64,000 bases of DNA from Bradyrhizobium prioriisuperbiae. GTDB taxonomy: Bacteria > Pseudomonadota > Alphaproteobacteria > Rhizobiales > Xanthobacteraceae. Location: contig NZ_CP135921.1 of assembly GCF_032397745.1 (NCBI RefSeq), positions 5,010,501 to 5,074,500 on the forward strand. Reading direction: 5' to 3'. This document shows, in pieces, positions 7,960 to 15,587 of the stretch (within the stretch, counting starts at the first letter, position 1; each line of letters begins with the position of its first letter). The notes under the pieces are model-generated. The model saw nothing but the letters and a program-made list of their open reading frames with translations. It ran no database searches and was not told the origin of the DNA. Made by a program: the position numbers and the translations under genes.

Positions 7960-8399
7960 CAGTCGGCTGGGCGTCGCGGCCAACCCGCCTGATCAACGTC
8001 GTGAAAGGGATCGAGCAGGAGAAGTTGCTGGAGATCGTCGAAACGCTCAATCACGGGCGGAGCGAAGACCTCTCCAGTCAAGGCCGGGAGTTCGCTGGGC
8101 GCGCGATTGCTCGTCGAAGCCTCGAGGACCAATCCCTCAGTCACCAGCTTTCCGATAAAATCCTCGATCAGCGTCACGAGTCCGCTCGCCTGACCTGGAA
8201 AGTGATCCGAGAGCCACTCAACAACCTGCGAAACCGAGAGGCCGTGAGCCAAACCTTGCCAGATCCAGCATCCCTCGATGGAGATGGAATAGTACAGGCC
8301 GGATTTGTAGTTCGCGATGACGAGTTCGCCATCAAAAATCTCGCTCGCTATTTCAGGCACTGCGGTGATGTACGTGCCAATTCGGACTGACGGATTCAT
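7959..8399 (-). CDS. PqqD-like peptide-binding protein with a distinctive C-terminal tail
   Basis: 146 residues from the ATG at 8399 (MNPSVRIGTYITAVPEIAS). The PqqD fold is seen in GELVIANYKSGLYYSISIEG, then VSQVVEWLSDHFPG and IEDFIGKLVTEGLV. PqqD proteins (RiPP recognition elements) bind leader peptides and present them to modifying enzymes. After residue 100 comes an extra tail with APPVIERFDDLQQLLLLDP and HDVDQAGWP. The first gene of the operon would supply substrate recognition for the kinase, glycosyltransferases and nucleotidyltransferase downstream. No separate precursor gene is evident upstream. Confidence 0.8.
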   Translation of the reverse strand: MNPSVRIGTYITAVPEIASEIFDGELVIANYKSGLYYSISIEGCWIWQGLAHGLSVSQVVEWLSDHFPGQASGLVTLIEDFIGKLVTEGLVLEASTSNRAPSELPALTGEVFAPPVIERFDDLQQLLLLDPFHDVDQAGWPRRPAD

Positions 8400-8520
8400 G
8401 CAACTTCCTGCGAAACTTGAAAGATAAACTGCCAATTTCGGCGATGCCGATAACAGCCAACCAAATTCAGAGAATGGCACTATCCGCCTGTTACGGTGTG
8501 ATTCTGACGACTTCACAATC

Positions 8521-8940
8521 TTATCCAAGCCCAAAAAAAGCCTGCGTCTCTTCAGGAAACGTCCGATCGCCTGTCGCGATGAGATCGCAATCCGAATCGT
8601 GAACGTCCTTCGACTCGCGGCCGCGATCCATGCCGCGCCCGATGGAATGGGCAACCAACCAGCGCCGCCGACTTGCTATTGTCAGGGCAATGACGGTTCC
8701 GCAGCACGCGGCGTTGGCGGCGTTCATTCCGGCCAGGCTCCAATCGTTCAGGTTCACCCAGGCATAGAGGCCGGTTGCGGCGTTGGCGGCCGTCCAAAGC
8801 AGCCACGTCGAATAGGAAATGGCCGAGGCGCCGTTGCGGTCGCGCGCGATCCTGACGATCTGGGGCAGATACGAGACCAGTCGCAGGCCGTTGAACACCG
8901 TGAACAGACCGTAAGTGAGATCGGCAAATATGATCGTCAC
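8521..8940 (-). CDS. Small PQ-loop (SemiSWEET-like) membrane protein
   Basis: 139 residues with three hydrophobic segments in the first 90. A PQ-loop motif is visible in SYLPQIVRIARDRNGASAIS, followed by STWLLWTAANAATGLYAW. SemiSWEET and related PQ-loop proteins form small transport bundles as dimers. The polar C-terminal 45 residues are unusual for the family and may be only partly conserved. It lies 120 bases upstream of the PqqD gene on the same strand and could be the head of that operon, although the gap makes this uncertain. Bases 8941-9073 contain no gene. Confidence 0.65.
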   Translation of the reverse strand: MTIIFADLTYGLFTVFNGLRLVSYLPQIVRIARDRNGASAISYSTWLLWTAANAATGLYAWVNLNDWSLAGMNAANAACCGTVIALTIASRRRWLVAHSIGRGMDRGRESKDVHDSDCDLIATGDRTFPEETQAFFGLG

Positions 8941-9073
8941 GCAACCCTCGCAGCAGCGCCACCCGAGACGACGGTGCCTGTGTACTCAACCATCATTCCG
9001 CAGAACGCCGAAGGTTTTTCAGAATCCGCTTCACTGTCATTCCGTAGGCTGCACTTGCAAGCTATCGGCTTCA

Positions 9074-9421
9074 TCAACGAACGGACCGTCTGACTAGCTG
9101 CGGAATTCTATCGATGACACCGATGGCCGGCTGGCGAACCAGGAGCTCGATGTTGGCGATGACGATATTCTGGTCGTCCACGAAAACGATGTTCGTCACT
9201 CCGGGATTCAGCGGCTCGAGGGCGACCGTGCGATCGTCGCGCCTGTGAACATCGATGATGTCGGGGGCTCCGATCAGGACGGTCTCGTAGGGTTTGTCGA
9301 GCGCGAGTGTCGACACGTTACCGAGTTCGACAACAACCGTTTGATTCGCGGCCCGCGCAGCGGCGATTGCGGTGACGAGCAGGGCGATCCCAAGGGCGCA
9401 GGCGCGAACAATGGCGATCAT
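9074..9421 (-). CDS. Secreted pilus-assembly N-terminal domain protein (CpaC N-terminus-like)
   Basis: 115 residues from the ATG at 9421, preceded by a good ribosome site (ggagga, 7 bases away). A signal peptide (MIAIVRACALGIALLVTAIA to ARA) is followed by a domain like that at the N-terminus of the CpaC/RcpA secretins: VELGNVSTLALDKPYETVLI, DIIDVHRRDDRTVALEPLNP and GVTNIVFVDDQNIVIANIELL. No secretin barrel follows, so this is a free-standing periplasmic domain. Its 5' region is partly duplicated near 11.66 kb. Confidence 0.8.
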   Translation of the reverse strand: MIAIVRACALGIALLVTAIAAARAANQTVVVELGNVSTLALDKPYETVLIGAPDIIDVHRRDDRTVALEPLNPGVTNIVFVDDQNIVIANIELLVRQPAIGVIDRIPQLVRRSVR

Positions 9422-9527
9422 CGTGAATCCTCCGATTCCTTTTGCTCCTTTGGCGCTCTTTGCGCTTGGCGTTTTTGCAGGCGCGCTCAATCGAGCCTCG
9501 GCACCGCGCGTCAGCCTGGTCTTGCTC
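9413..9527 (-). repeat. Leader segment duplicated near 11.66-11.76 kb
   Basis: The start codon, ribosome site and about 100 bases upstream of the pilus-domain gene are repeated, at roughly 80 percent identity by eye, at 11656-11760. Both contain aatcctccgatt and ctcaatcga plus tcggcaccg blocks in the same order. The rest of the gap 9528-9763 shows no gene. Confidence 0.6.
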
Positions 9528-9763
9528 TGGTTATCCAACTCGCAAGCATCAAGAAAATTGCTTTCAGAACCCGATTTTTTCAGCAATCCGCCAAGTCTAC
9601 TGCACGATAAATCTGCTGCATGATAACGTGTCATGCAGGCGAAGACCTGCGCCCGCGCCTGCGTCTGCGCCGGGTAAGTGTCCTGAAGCGCTTCCGAGAA
9701 AATTGCAAAATTTCTTCGAATGACGCCGGGCCTACCGTAATAAATACCAGTGCAAACCATGTT

Positions 9764-10120
9764 CTAGGTTCTCGCCACGGAGAGAGGGAAGGGAAGAACG
9801 AGCTCAATTCGATCGGGCCGAAGGCGTCTGCGGACCTTTCGTTGCCGGGGCCGTTGCAACCTTGCTTGCGCGATCAAGTTGGGTTTTCCGGCGGGGAGCT
9901 TGCAGTCGGCTTTTTGGTTGTCGCACTGGTTGTCGCATTCTTGGGTAAATGCGAAGCGTCGACGCTTTGCGGTGGTGTTCGCGCCGCCCCCCGCGGCATA
10001 GTCGGCCGCCTCGGACGACCGAGCGCCGAACAACAAGGCGAATCCGAATATCAAACAAAAGCAGGTCGGAATGATAGAGGTCGGGCCAATGGCCGATTTG
10101 CCCCACCAGTTGAATTGCAT
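9764..10120 (-). CDS. Secreted cysteine-containing protein of unknown function
   Basis: 118 residues from the ATG at 10120, with a gaggga ribosome site. A long N-terminal signal (WWGKSAIGPTSII, then a hydrophobic CLIFGFALLFGA ending ARSSEA) is followed by a small domain with three cysteines in CDNQCDNQKADC and a basic tail. The family was not recognised. The upstream 184 bp, including its probable promoter, is duplicated at 19475-19659. A remnant of a related C-terminus (LQRPRQ ... LRPDQIGLI) can be read at 13310-13390. Confidence 0.55.
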   Translation of the reverse strand: MQFNWWGKSAIGPTSIIPTCFCLIFGFALLFGARSSEAADYAAGGGANTTAKRRRFAFTQECDNQCDNQKADCKLPAGKPNLIAQARLQRPRQRKVRRRLRPDRIELVLPFPLSVART

Positions 10121-10141
10121 CTTCTTGCTCCCTCGGATTCG

Positions 10142-10325
10142 ATGGCGCCACCACAGCAGCGCGACTGCAACAAATGTTTCCGAAGATGGCGGGCGCGAAA
10201 ACCCGGCATATACCAGGGTAGAGATACTTTGCGACCGGCTGTGACAAAGCGGCCACGCGGCCGCCGGACTCAGCGGCGCGGAATCAGCGGCTGCGTGCTC
10301 TTCAGCAGCGCGACAAGCTGGCTTT
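10142..10325 (-). repeat. 184-bp segment, inverted copy at 19475-19659
   Basis: Contains the last 18 codons of the LuxR gene and the following promoter region of the small secreted gene. The copy at 19475-19659 on the plus strand matches it over its full length at roughly 93 percent by eye. Confidence 0.85.
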
Positions 10326-11415
10326 GCTGATTGGTGCGGGTCTTGCGGAAAATGCCTTCGAGGTAGGAACGCGCGGTGCTGTAGCGAATGCCCTGATGAA
10401 TCGCAGCGTCCTTCAGGACCAGGCCGCTCGCGAGCGCCGCTGAAAGCCGCGCCTCGGCGGGCGTAAGGTCGAACAACTGGCGGGCGTGATCTTCGAAACC
10501 ACCGGGCAGCGCCAATGACACCTCGCGCAGGTAGATGACTGCGTGCCGTGGCTGCAAAAACGGGGATGCGCCTTTGCCGGCCATCGGGCCGACGGTCAGC
10601 GCAACATCGATGCCGGGACCGTCGGCCCCGCTGGCGCGAAGCAAAAGATCGCCGCCGCGACCTGGCGCGACACCGTCGTGAACCGTACAGACGTCCGCGA
10701 CGAACTGCTGCAACGCAGCCGTATGTCTTGCGTCCGCTGTTGCCAACACGCCGGACTTCACGCGCAGCTGGCTTCCCTGGCGCATGAGGATGTCCTCGGC
10801 CACCTCGTTCACATGTGCGATGCGCAGCTGGGCATCGACGAGCAGGACGCCGACCGGCAAATGTGCGTAACTTGAGATCAACGCCTGCGCCGATTGAATC
10901 CTGTGGCTGAGATCGGCCGCGCGCGCGATGTGCTGCACGACGAATTTCAGCAACTCGGCGTCGGCCGCGTCGAAGGCCTGTTGGTTGCGCCCGCGCTGGA
11001 CGTCGAGGAACCAGAACGACGGACCGGACGCCAGCAGCTTGCTGCCGAGGCCGCCATACATGTCCTGCGGGGCCATCCATTCATTCCAGAAGCGGCTCTG
11101 CCGCAAGATGTCATCTCCGATCAGCGCGTGATCGCTGTAGATCGTTCCGACCGGAGCGGCCTCCAGTGCGTCGGCATAGATTTCGGGACGCCCTGCATGT
11201 TCCTCGATATAGCGACGCTGGTACGTGGGGTCGGGATTTGCGTTGATCATATCGGTCGGCGCAAGGTTGGGGCCGCTCCGGACGAAGCACGCCGCTGAAC
11301 CATGGAACAGGATGCGGACCTGATCGATGGCGTCCTGCCACCGCGATGGCTCGGAAGTCGCCTCGTATATCATGTCTATGACGCTGGACAGAAGCTCCGG
11401 TCCGATCATTGTCAT
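10270..11415 (-). CDS. LuxR-family transcriptional regulator with PAS-like sensor
   Basis: 381 residues from the ATG at 11415; a second ATG at 11409 is also possible. An N-terminal sensor region is followed by a PAS-like segment (SYAHLPVGVLLVDAQLRIAH) and a C-terminal LuxR-type helix-turn-helix (FDLTPAEARLSAALASGLVL, then YSTARSYLEGIFRKTRTNQQ). The same architecture and length are found in the regulator at 24442-25584, so the two are paralogues. No response-regulator receiver domain is present. The upstream sequence consists of a dispersed repeat and a gene remnant, so the promoter is unclear. The C-terminal end is duplicated at 19.5 kb. Confidence 0.82.
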   Translation of the reverse strand: MTMIGPELLSSVIDMIYEATSEPSRWQDAIDQVRILFHGSAACFVRSGPNLAPTDMINANPDPTYQRRYIEEHAGRPEIYADALEAAPVGTIYSDHALIGDDILRQSRFWNEWMAPQDMYGGLGSKLLASGPSFWFLDVQRGRNQQAFDAADAELLKFVVQHIARAADLSHRIQSAQALISSYAHLPVGVLLVDAQLRIAHVNEVAEDILMRQGSQLRVKSGVLATADARHTAALQQFVADVCTVHDGVAPGRGGDLLLRASGADGPGIDVALTVGPMAGKGASPFLQPRHAVIYLREVSLALPGGFEDHARQLFDLTPAEARLSAALASGLVLKDAAIHQGIRYSTARSYLEGIFRKTRTNQQSQLVALLKSTQPLIPRR

Positions 11416-11666
11416 GAGAAGCCGCAGGCCGAGACATTGGTGCCGGAGCCTTTTGCGTTTCGATAAAATCGGAACGGGGCTCTGCTTTCTTGTTTTGATG
11501 CGTTTTTGCCGCGCAAACACTTCGCGTTTGTTGCGAGCGAACCGGTATCCACTTCGCTCGAAAACGCTCTTGTCGCCGAGGACGTGTCGCCGACCGCGGT
11601 CGCAGCGCCGGACGGAGCATCGTTCACACCGAACAAGGCGGCGCAGGCGCGAAGACTGACGATCAT
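11412..11666 (-). pseudogene. Truncated paralogue start, interrupted by the dispersed repeat
   Basis: An ATG at 11666 with the same ribosome site as the gene at 9421 begins MIVSLRACAALFG, close to MIAIVRACALG. It then diverges and runs into the dispersed repeat. The frame stays open to the LuxR start but has no plausible protein content. I read it as a decayed duplicate. Confidence 0.4.
11453..11570 (+). repeat. Dispersed palindromic repeat, copy 1
   Basis: Carries the blocks gataaaatcggaac, tgttttgatgcgttt, gaaccggtatccacttcgct and gaaaacgct, in the order seen in the copies at 16691, 19378 and 35521. Such elements are scattered through Bradyrhizobium and Rhodopseudomonas genomes. Confidence 0.75.
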
Positions 11667-11755
11667 CGTAAATCCTCCGATTGCCGTTGCGCACTTTTGC
11701 GCTTGGCGTTTCTTGCAAGCCCGCTCAATCGAACTTCGGCACCGCACCGTCAGCC

Positions 11756-12946
11756 TCAAGCCACCGGCGGTGAAATGACCATGCGCTTCCTGCCGAAGTT
11801 GGCGAGGTCCTTTTCCGGGATGCCGAAATTGTTGGCCAGCAGATGGCGCGGCGCCTTCGCCAGCCAATCCGACAGGGAGCTTTCGCGGTAGGCGCCGCTG
11901 TCCAGCACGCCGACGATCTCGGCGTCATCGGCGCCGATGTTCTGGATCGAGTGCCCGCAATTGCGGGGAATGTAGGCGCATTCGCCCGGTGAGAGCTCGG
12001 CGACGGCAATTCGCTTGTCGGGCGCGAACAGTGTGACCCGGGTTCGCCCCTTCAGCACATAGTGCCATTCATTGGCATCGACATGCCAATGCGGCTCATG
12101 CATCGCGCCGCGCTTCAGTTTCAGGACGATTCCCGTCAACGTCGTCGACATCGGAAATTCCCTGGCCGAGGCCACGTAAAGCGCGCCGCCGGGCGTGCTG
12201 ACTTTCGGCCTCTGCGCCATCAGCGCGTAGCGGTGACTTCGCCTGCGGTCGAGTTCGCGGGTCGCGCGGGCCTGCGGGCCGTCCAGCGGCAATATCTCGC
12301 CCTGCATGATGTAGGTTTCGGCCTTCGGGATTCGTGCAAAGGTTTCCGCGGATACGCCGAAAGCCTGTGAAAGCGCCGGGGTATCGTAGCGGCTCATCCA
12401 GTCGCTGATGCCGAACGTGCCGTGCTCGGAATAGAGCCCGTCGTCAAACGCCAGGATGGCGTGACAGGGCGAGGCCCCGAGGGTCTGGATCGAGTGACCA
12501 TGGCCTTTTGGAAAATACCAGAGATCACCCGGGGAGAGATTGACGATTTCGGTCAGACCCTCGGGATCGACCACTGTGACCTGACAATGCCCATCGACGA
12601 TGTAGGCCCACTCGGCCGAGTCGTGCCAGTGCATCTCACGGGCGCCGCCCGCGTTGATGAACAGGTGCGCGCCTGCGATGCCGGTGGCGATCGGAAGCCC
12701 GCGCGTCGTGACCTCACGAGCCCAGCCGCCGGACGTCGCCTTGATCGGCCCTTTGTCCAGTGAAGCCGTGAATACGACGGGATCGCCTGACTTGCGCGGA
12801 ATCGTTTTCAGATAATCGGACGCTGGCGCGACATCGTAGCCAACGGCATGCCCATCGCCGGGTGCTGCTATTGAACGGCCGGCTGCAACGGTTGTTGCTC
12901 CGAATGCGAACGCGCTGATGAAAAGCCGCCGGCTTGCATTGAACAT
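11756..12946 (-). CDS. oxdC: Tat-exported bicupin oxalate decarboxylase
   Basis: 396 residues. A twin-arginine signal (SRRLFIS at residues 5-11, hydrophobic stretch, AAGRSIAA) precedes two cupin domains. Metal ligands are visible in both: H106, H108, E112, H151 in the first and H286, H288, E293, H332 in the second. The N-terminal lid reads SEHGT at 173-177, where bacterial OxdC has SENST, so the catalytic glutamate (E174) is kept. The reaction would be oxalate to formate and CO2, with Mn(II) and O2, here in the periplasm. It complements the cytoplasmic CoA pathway at 37-40 kb. An oxidase activity cannot be excluded from sequence. Confidence 0.85.
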   Translation of the reverse strand: MFNASRRLFISAFAFGATTVAAGRSIAAPGDGHAVGYDVAPASDYLKTIPRKSGDPVVFTASLDKGPIKATSGGWAREVTTRGLPIATGIAGAHLFINAGGAREMHWHDSAEWAYIVDGHCQVTVVDPEGLTEIVNLSPGDLWYFPKGHGHSIQTLGASPCHAILAFDDGLYSEHGTFGISDWMSRYDTPALSQAFGVSAETFARIPKAETYIMQGEILPLDGPQARATRELDRRRSHRYALMAQRPKVSTPGGALYVASAREFPMSTTLTGIVLKLKRGAMHEPHWHVDANEWHYVLKGRTRVTLFAPDKRIAVAELSPGECAYIPRNCGHSIQNIGADDAEIVGVLDSGAYRESSLSDWLAKAPRHLLANNFGIPEKDLANFGRKRMVISPPVA

Positions 12947-13090
12947 GGATGCCCTCGTCGATGATCACATGTAATTCGGAAATCGAAAACGCTCATCTGC
13001 TCCGCAGCCAAATGCCGGACCCGGCGCGCCGCCATTCAAGACGCGAGCGCATGATTGCCGGACAAAGCCAGCGTGCTCATCTGAAGCTGA

Positions 13091-13133
13091 GGGAAACAAA
13101 CCGACGGCACATCAACCGTTCGGTGGAATCATC
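13091..13133 (-). promoter_or_regulatory. 43-bp element shared with 25755-25797, upstream of oxdC
   Basis: Read toward oxdC it begins gatgattccaccgaac, and its first 26 bases are identical to the element at 25755; 39 of 43 match overall. It lies about 145 bases before the oxdC start, so it could be a promoter or activator site common to the two genes. The rest of 12947-13510 has no gene except the remnant at 13310-13390. Confidence 0.5.
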
Positions 13134-13309
13134 GTGTGTGCGATCACTCACTTCGAATCTCGGATGTTTGTTTCTACCTCCGGCGATCGGTCATGCGGTT
13201 CGGACGTCCAAAGTCCGGACCAGCACGCGCAACAGCTCCATTTAGATACCATTAAGAGTCCAAATTAATACCAAATTAAAGCCATATTCTTGAATTCTTG
13301 TTGCGGGGA

Positions 13310-13390
13310 GGGGGAGGAATGAGCCCAATTTGGTCAGGCCGAAGCGCTGCCTCCGACGGTTCTTGCCGAGGCCTTTGCAATTTTGGCTCA
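13310..13390 (-). pseudogene. C-terminal remnant related to the secreted protein at 9764
   Basis: Leftward translation gives LQRPRQEPSEAALRPDQIGL, which parallels LQRPRQRKVRRRLRPDRIEL at the end of the 118-residue protein. No start or signal peptide is left. Confidence 0.45.
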
Positions 13391-13510
13391 CAGGGAGGGA
13401 CTTACGGTGACGCGGGCGGGATCGGACGGACGACGGCCGGAGTCATGTGGCGCGACAGCGATGGTCCAACGGAGCGCGATGGGGAAGTGGCGGGACGGTT
13501 GCCGGCTTCG

Positions 13511-14506
13511 TCAAAGATGTTCGCGCAGGACAGCACCCACGGTCGCCCGGTCCGGAAACGCATCGAAAACCCCCCAGGTGCTGGCGAGAACGGCACCGCA
13601 AGCGTTCGCAAACGCCATGACTTTTTCCCAGGGCTCTCCCTCGGCCAGGCTGACCGCGAGCCCGGCTGCGAAAGCATCGCCCGCTCCCAATGTGTCGGTC
13701 GCGACAACGGGAAAGCCCGGCTGGTGCAGAGGCGGGTGCTTGCTGCGGCAGACGACAGCCCCTCCCTGCCCGAGTGTCACGACAACGATCGTGGGGCCCA
13801 TGGTCATGACGGCTTCGGCGAAAGCCTGGATCTCTGCAAGCTCATGGGCATCAAAAGGTGGCCTGCTCGCTCCAGCCACATCCGAGGCCAAGTCTGATGC
13901 CAAGTCTGATGCCATGTCCGCAGCCTCATTCGCATTGACGACCAGGATGGTTGTCAGTGCAAGAAGCCGATGGTCCGGCTTGCGAAACGGAGAGGGGTTG
14001 AGAAGCGTCGTCTTGCCCGCATCGCGCGCGATCTCGAACGCCGCGATGATGGGCTCGTCGCCAACTTCAAACTGGGCCAGAGTTATGTCTGCCTGCGAGA
14101 TCGCAGCTTGCTTTTCACGCACATCGCTCCCGCCAAGGCGTGCATTCGCACCCGGAAAGACCGCCAGGCAATTCTCTCCTTGGGCATCGATGAAACCGAT
14201 GCCCGCGCCTGTCGACCCCGGAAGCCGGCGGAGCATCTCGCCGGGGAGTCGGGCGCGCTCCAGCGCCGGCTCCGCAAGCCCGGACAGCATATCGTCGCCA
14301 ACCGGCAGGATCCCATCCACCGTGGCGCCCAATCGTCGACAGGCAACGGCAAGGTTGAACCCCTTGCCGCCAGGTTCCAGAGCAAAGGCGTGCGCCGTCA
14401 AGGATTCGCCGGGTTTGGGAAGTTTCTCGACTTTAGCGGCGCTTGCCGCGACGAAGCTGCCGACGACAAAGAGGTGAATATTGTTTTGCATGAACCGCCC
14501 GTACAT
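13511..14506 (-). CDS. PfkB/ribokinase-family sugar kinase
   Basis: 331 residues; an ATG at 14491 (MQNNIHLF) is an equally good start. The family blocks are present: PGGKGFNLAVACRRLGA near residue 45 and the C-terminal signature DTLGAGDAFAAGLAVSL, whose aspartate is the catalytic base. It would phosphorylate a sugar or nucleoside with ATP. The divergent GntR/UTRA regulator at 14584 shares its 80-base promoter region and probably controls it with the sugar or its phosphate as signal. An in-frame 12-bp duplication gives SDLASDLASDV near residue 200. Confidence 0.87.
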   Translation of the reverse strand: MYGRFMQNNIHLFVVGSFVAASAAKVEKLPKPGESLTAHAFALEPGGKGFNLAVACRRLGATVDGILPVGDDMLSGLAEPALERARLPGEMLRRLPGSTGAGIGFIDAQGENCLAVFPGANARLGGSDVREKQAAISQADITLAQFEVGDEPIIAAFEIARDAGKTTLLNPSPFRKPDHRLLALTTILVVNANEAADMASDLASDLASDVAGASRPPFDAHELAEIQAFAEAVMTMGPTIVVVTLGQGGAVVCRSKHPPLHQPGFPVVATDTLGAGDAFAAGLAVSLAEGEPWEKVMAFANACGAVLASTWGVFDAFPDRATVGAVLREHL

Positions 14507-14583
14507 TGATTTGGCAACGATAATCGGGATAACTCCCGCCGCGAGATCGTTTTCCTTTAGTATTACAACGGTTAAGTAGATAA

Positions 14584-15360
14584 TTGAACGGTACCAAAAT
14601 TTCCAAGCCAGCGCCCAGCAGCCTGATTGACGGCCTCAAGCTCCGCGAAGACACGGCCATGCCGCTCTATCGTCAGCTTGAGGAGCAGCTTGTGTCCATG
14701 ATCAAGCAGGGCAGGCTGGCTCCTGGCGCGACGATGCCGGCAGAACGCCACCTGGCGGCTGAATTGGGCTTGAGTCGGACGACCGTGCAACATTGCTACG
14801 ATGCGCTGCGGAAACGTCGGCTGCTCGCAGCTCACGGTCGTCTTGGGTACATTGTCCAGAAATCGGAAACCGTCCTTGAGCCTGGCATGAACCGCCTGAA
14901 GGGCTTTACTCAGGAGATGCAGGAGCTCGGCCGCACGCCCTCGTCAAGGATATTGGAGCGACAGGCTCTCAGCGACCGATTGATCGCGTCCATCTTCGGC
15001 CTGCCGTCGACGGCGCGGTTTCTGAAGCTCATCCGCGTGCGGCTCGGCGATGGCATCCCGCTGTCGCGCGAGATTGCGTGGTACAGCCTTGATGCTTGTC
15101 AAAGCCTTGAACACGCCGACCTGTCCGGGTCCATTTATACCTATCTTGCCGAGCATGGTGCCCCGCCGGCTCATTGCGAGCAGACGATTGAAGCAACCTC
15201 CCCCGATATGGCGGAATGCGCGATCTTCGGCTTCACCGAGCCACTGCCCTCACTGCTGATCAAGCGCCGGACCTATGACCAGACCAACCGCATGCTGGAA
15301 TATGTCGAGGGCCTGTTCCGCGGCGACAGCTATGCCTATCGACTGAAGATGAAGGTCTAG
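14584..15360 (+). CDS. GntR-family regulator with UTRA effector domain
   Basis: 258 residues from a TTG; an ATG at 14659 (MPLYRQLEEQL) would remove 25 residues and is a serious alternative. Winged helix: MPLYRQLEEQLVSMIKQGRL, then GATMPAERHLAAELGLSRTT. The UTRA domain follows (FLKLIRVRLGDGIPLSREIA to LLIKRRTYDQTNRMLEYVEG). Divergent from the PfkB kinase gene, so autoregulation and control of the kinase are likely. It ends in an inverted repeat at 15374-15421. Confidence 0.85.
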   Translation: MNGTKISKPAPSSLIDGLKLREDTAMPLYRQLEEQLVSMIKQGRLAPGATMPAERHLAAELGLSRTTVQHCYDALRKRRLLAAHGRLGYIVQKSETVLEPGMNRLKGFTQEMQELGRTPSSRILERQALSDRLIASIFGLPSTARFLKLIRVRLGDGIPLSREIAWYSLDACQSLEHADLSGSIYTYLAEHGAPPAHCEQTIEATSPDMAECAIFGFTEPLPSLLIKRRTYDQTNRMLEYVEGLFRGDSYAYRLKMKV

Positions 15361-15373
15361 GACCGCCGATCGG

Positions 15374-15421
15374 ATCCGAAGCTCGTTCCGAAGCTGCGGT
15401 TAAGTGATGCGAGCTTCGGAT
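15374..15421 (+). terminator. Inverted repeat after the GntR gene
   Basis: Perfect 12-bp arms (ATCCGAAGCTCG at 15374-15385 and its complement at 15410-15421). It lacks a T-run. It begins right after the stop with gccgccgat, the same context as the inverted repeat at 20969-21020. Confidence 0.45.
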
Positions 15422-15587
15422 TCAGGACATTCGTGCCTCCGATGCATCCGAAGTTGGCGTCATTTTCAGCAGGGTCCGAGCGAACGTCGGGATACCAGGG
15501 CTCGTTTCAGCTCCACTCTCTTCGACCCGTCCTTGCCAATGTCGCGCGCGAATTCTAACGTTCGTGAGATGCGAAGGAAGGCCCGCG

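Noticed and set aside
9764..11080. 438-codon minus-strand frame read as one gene
   Set aside because: Its upstream part is antisense-frame noise within the LuxR gene. Only the last 118 codons, with their own signal peptide and ribosome site, look real.
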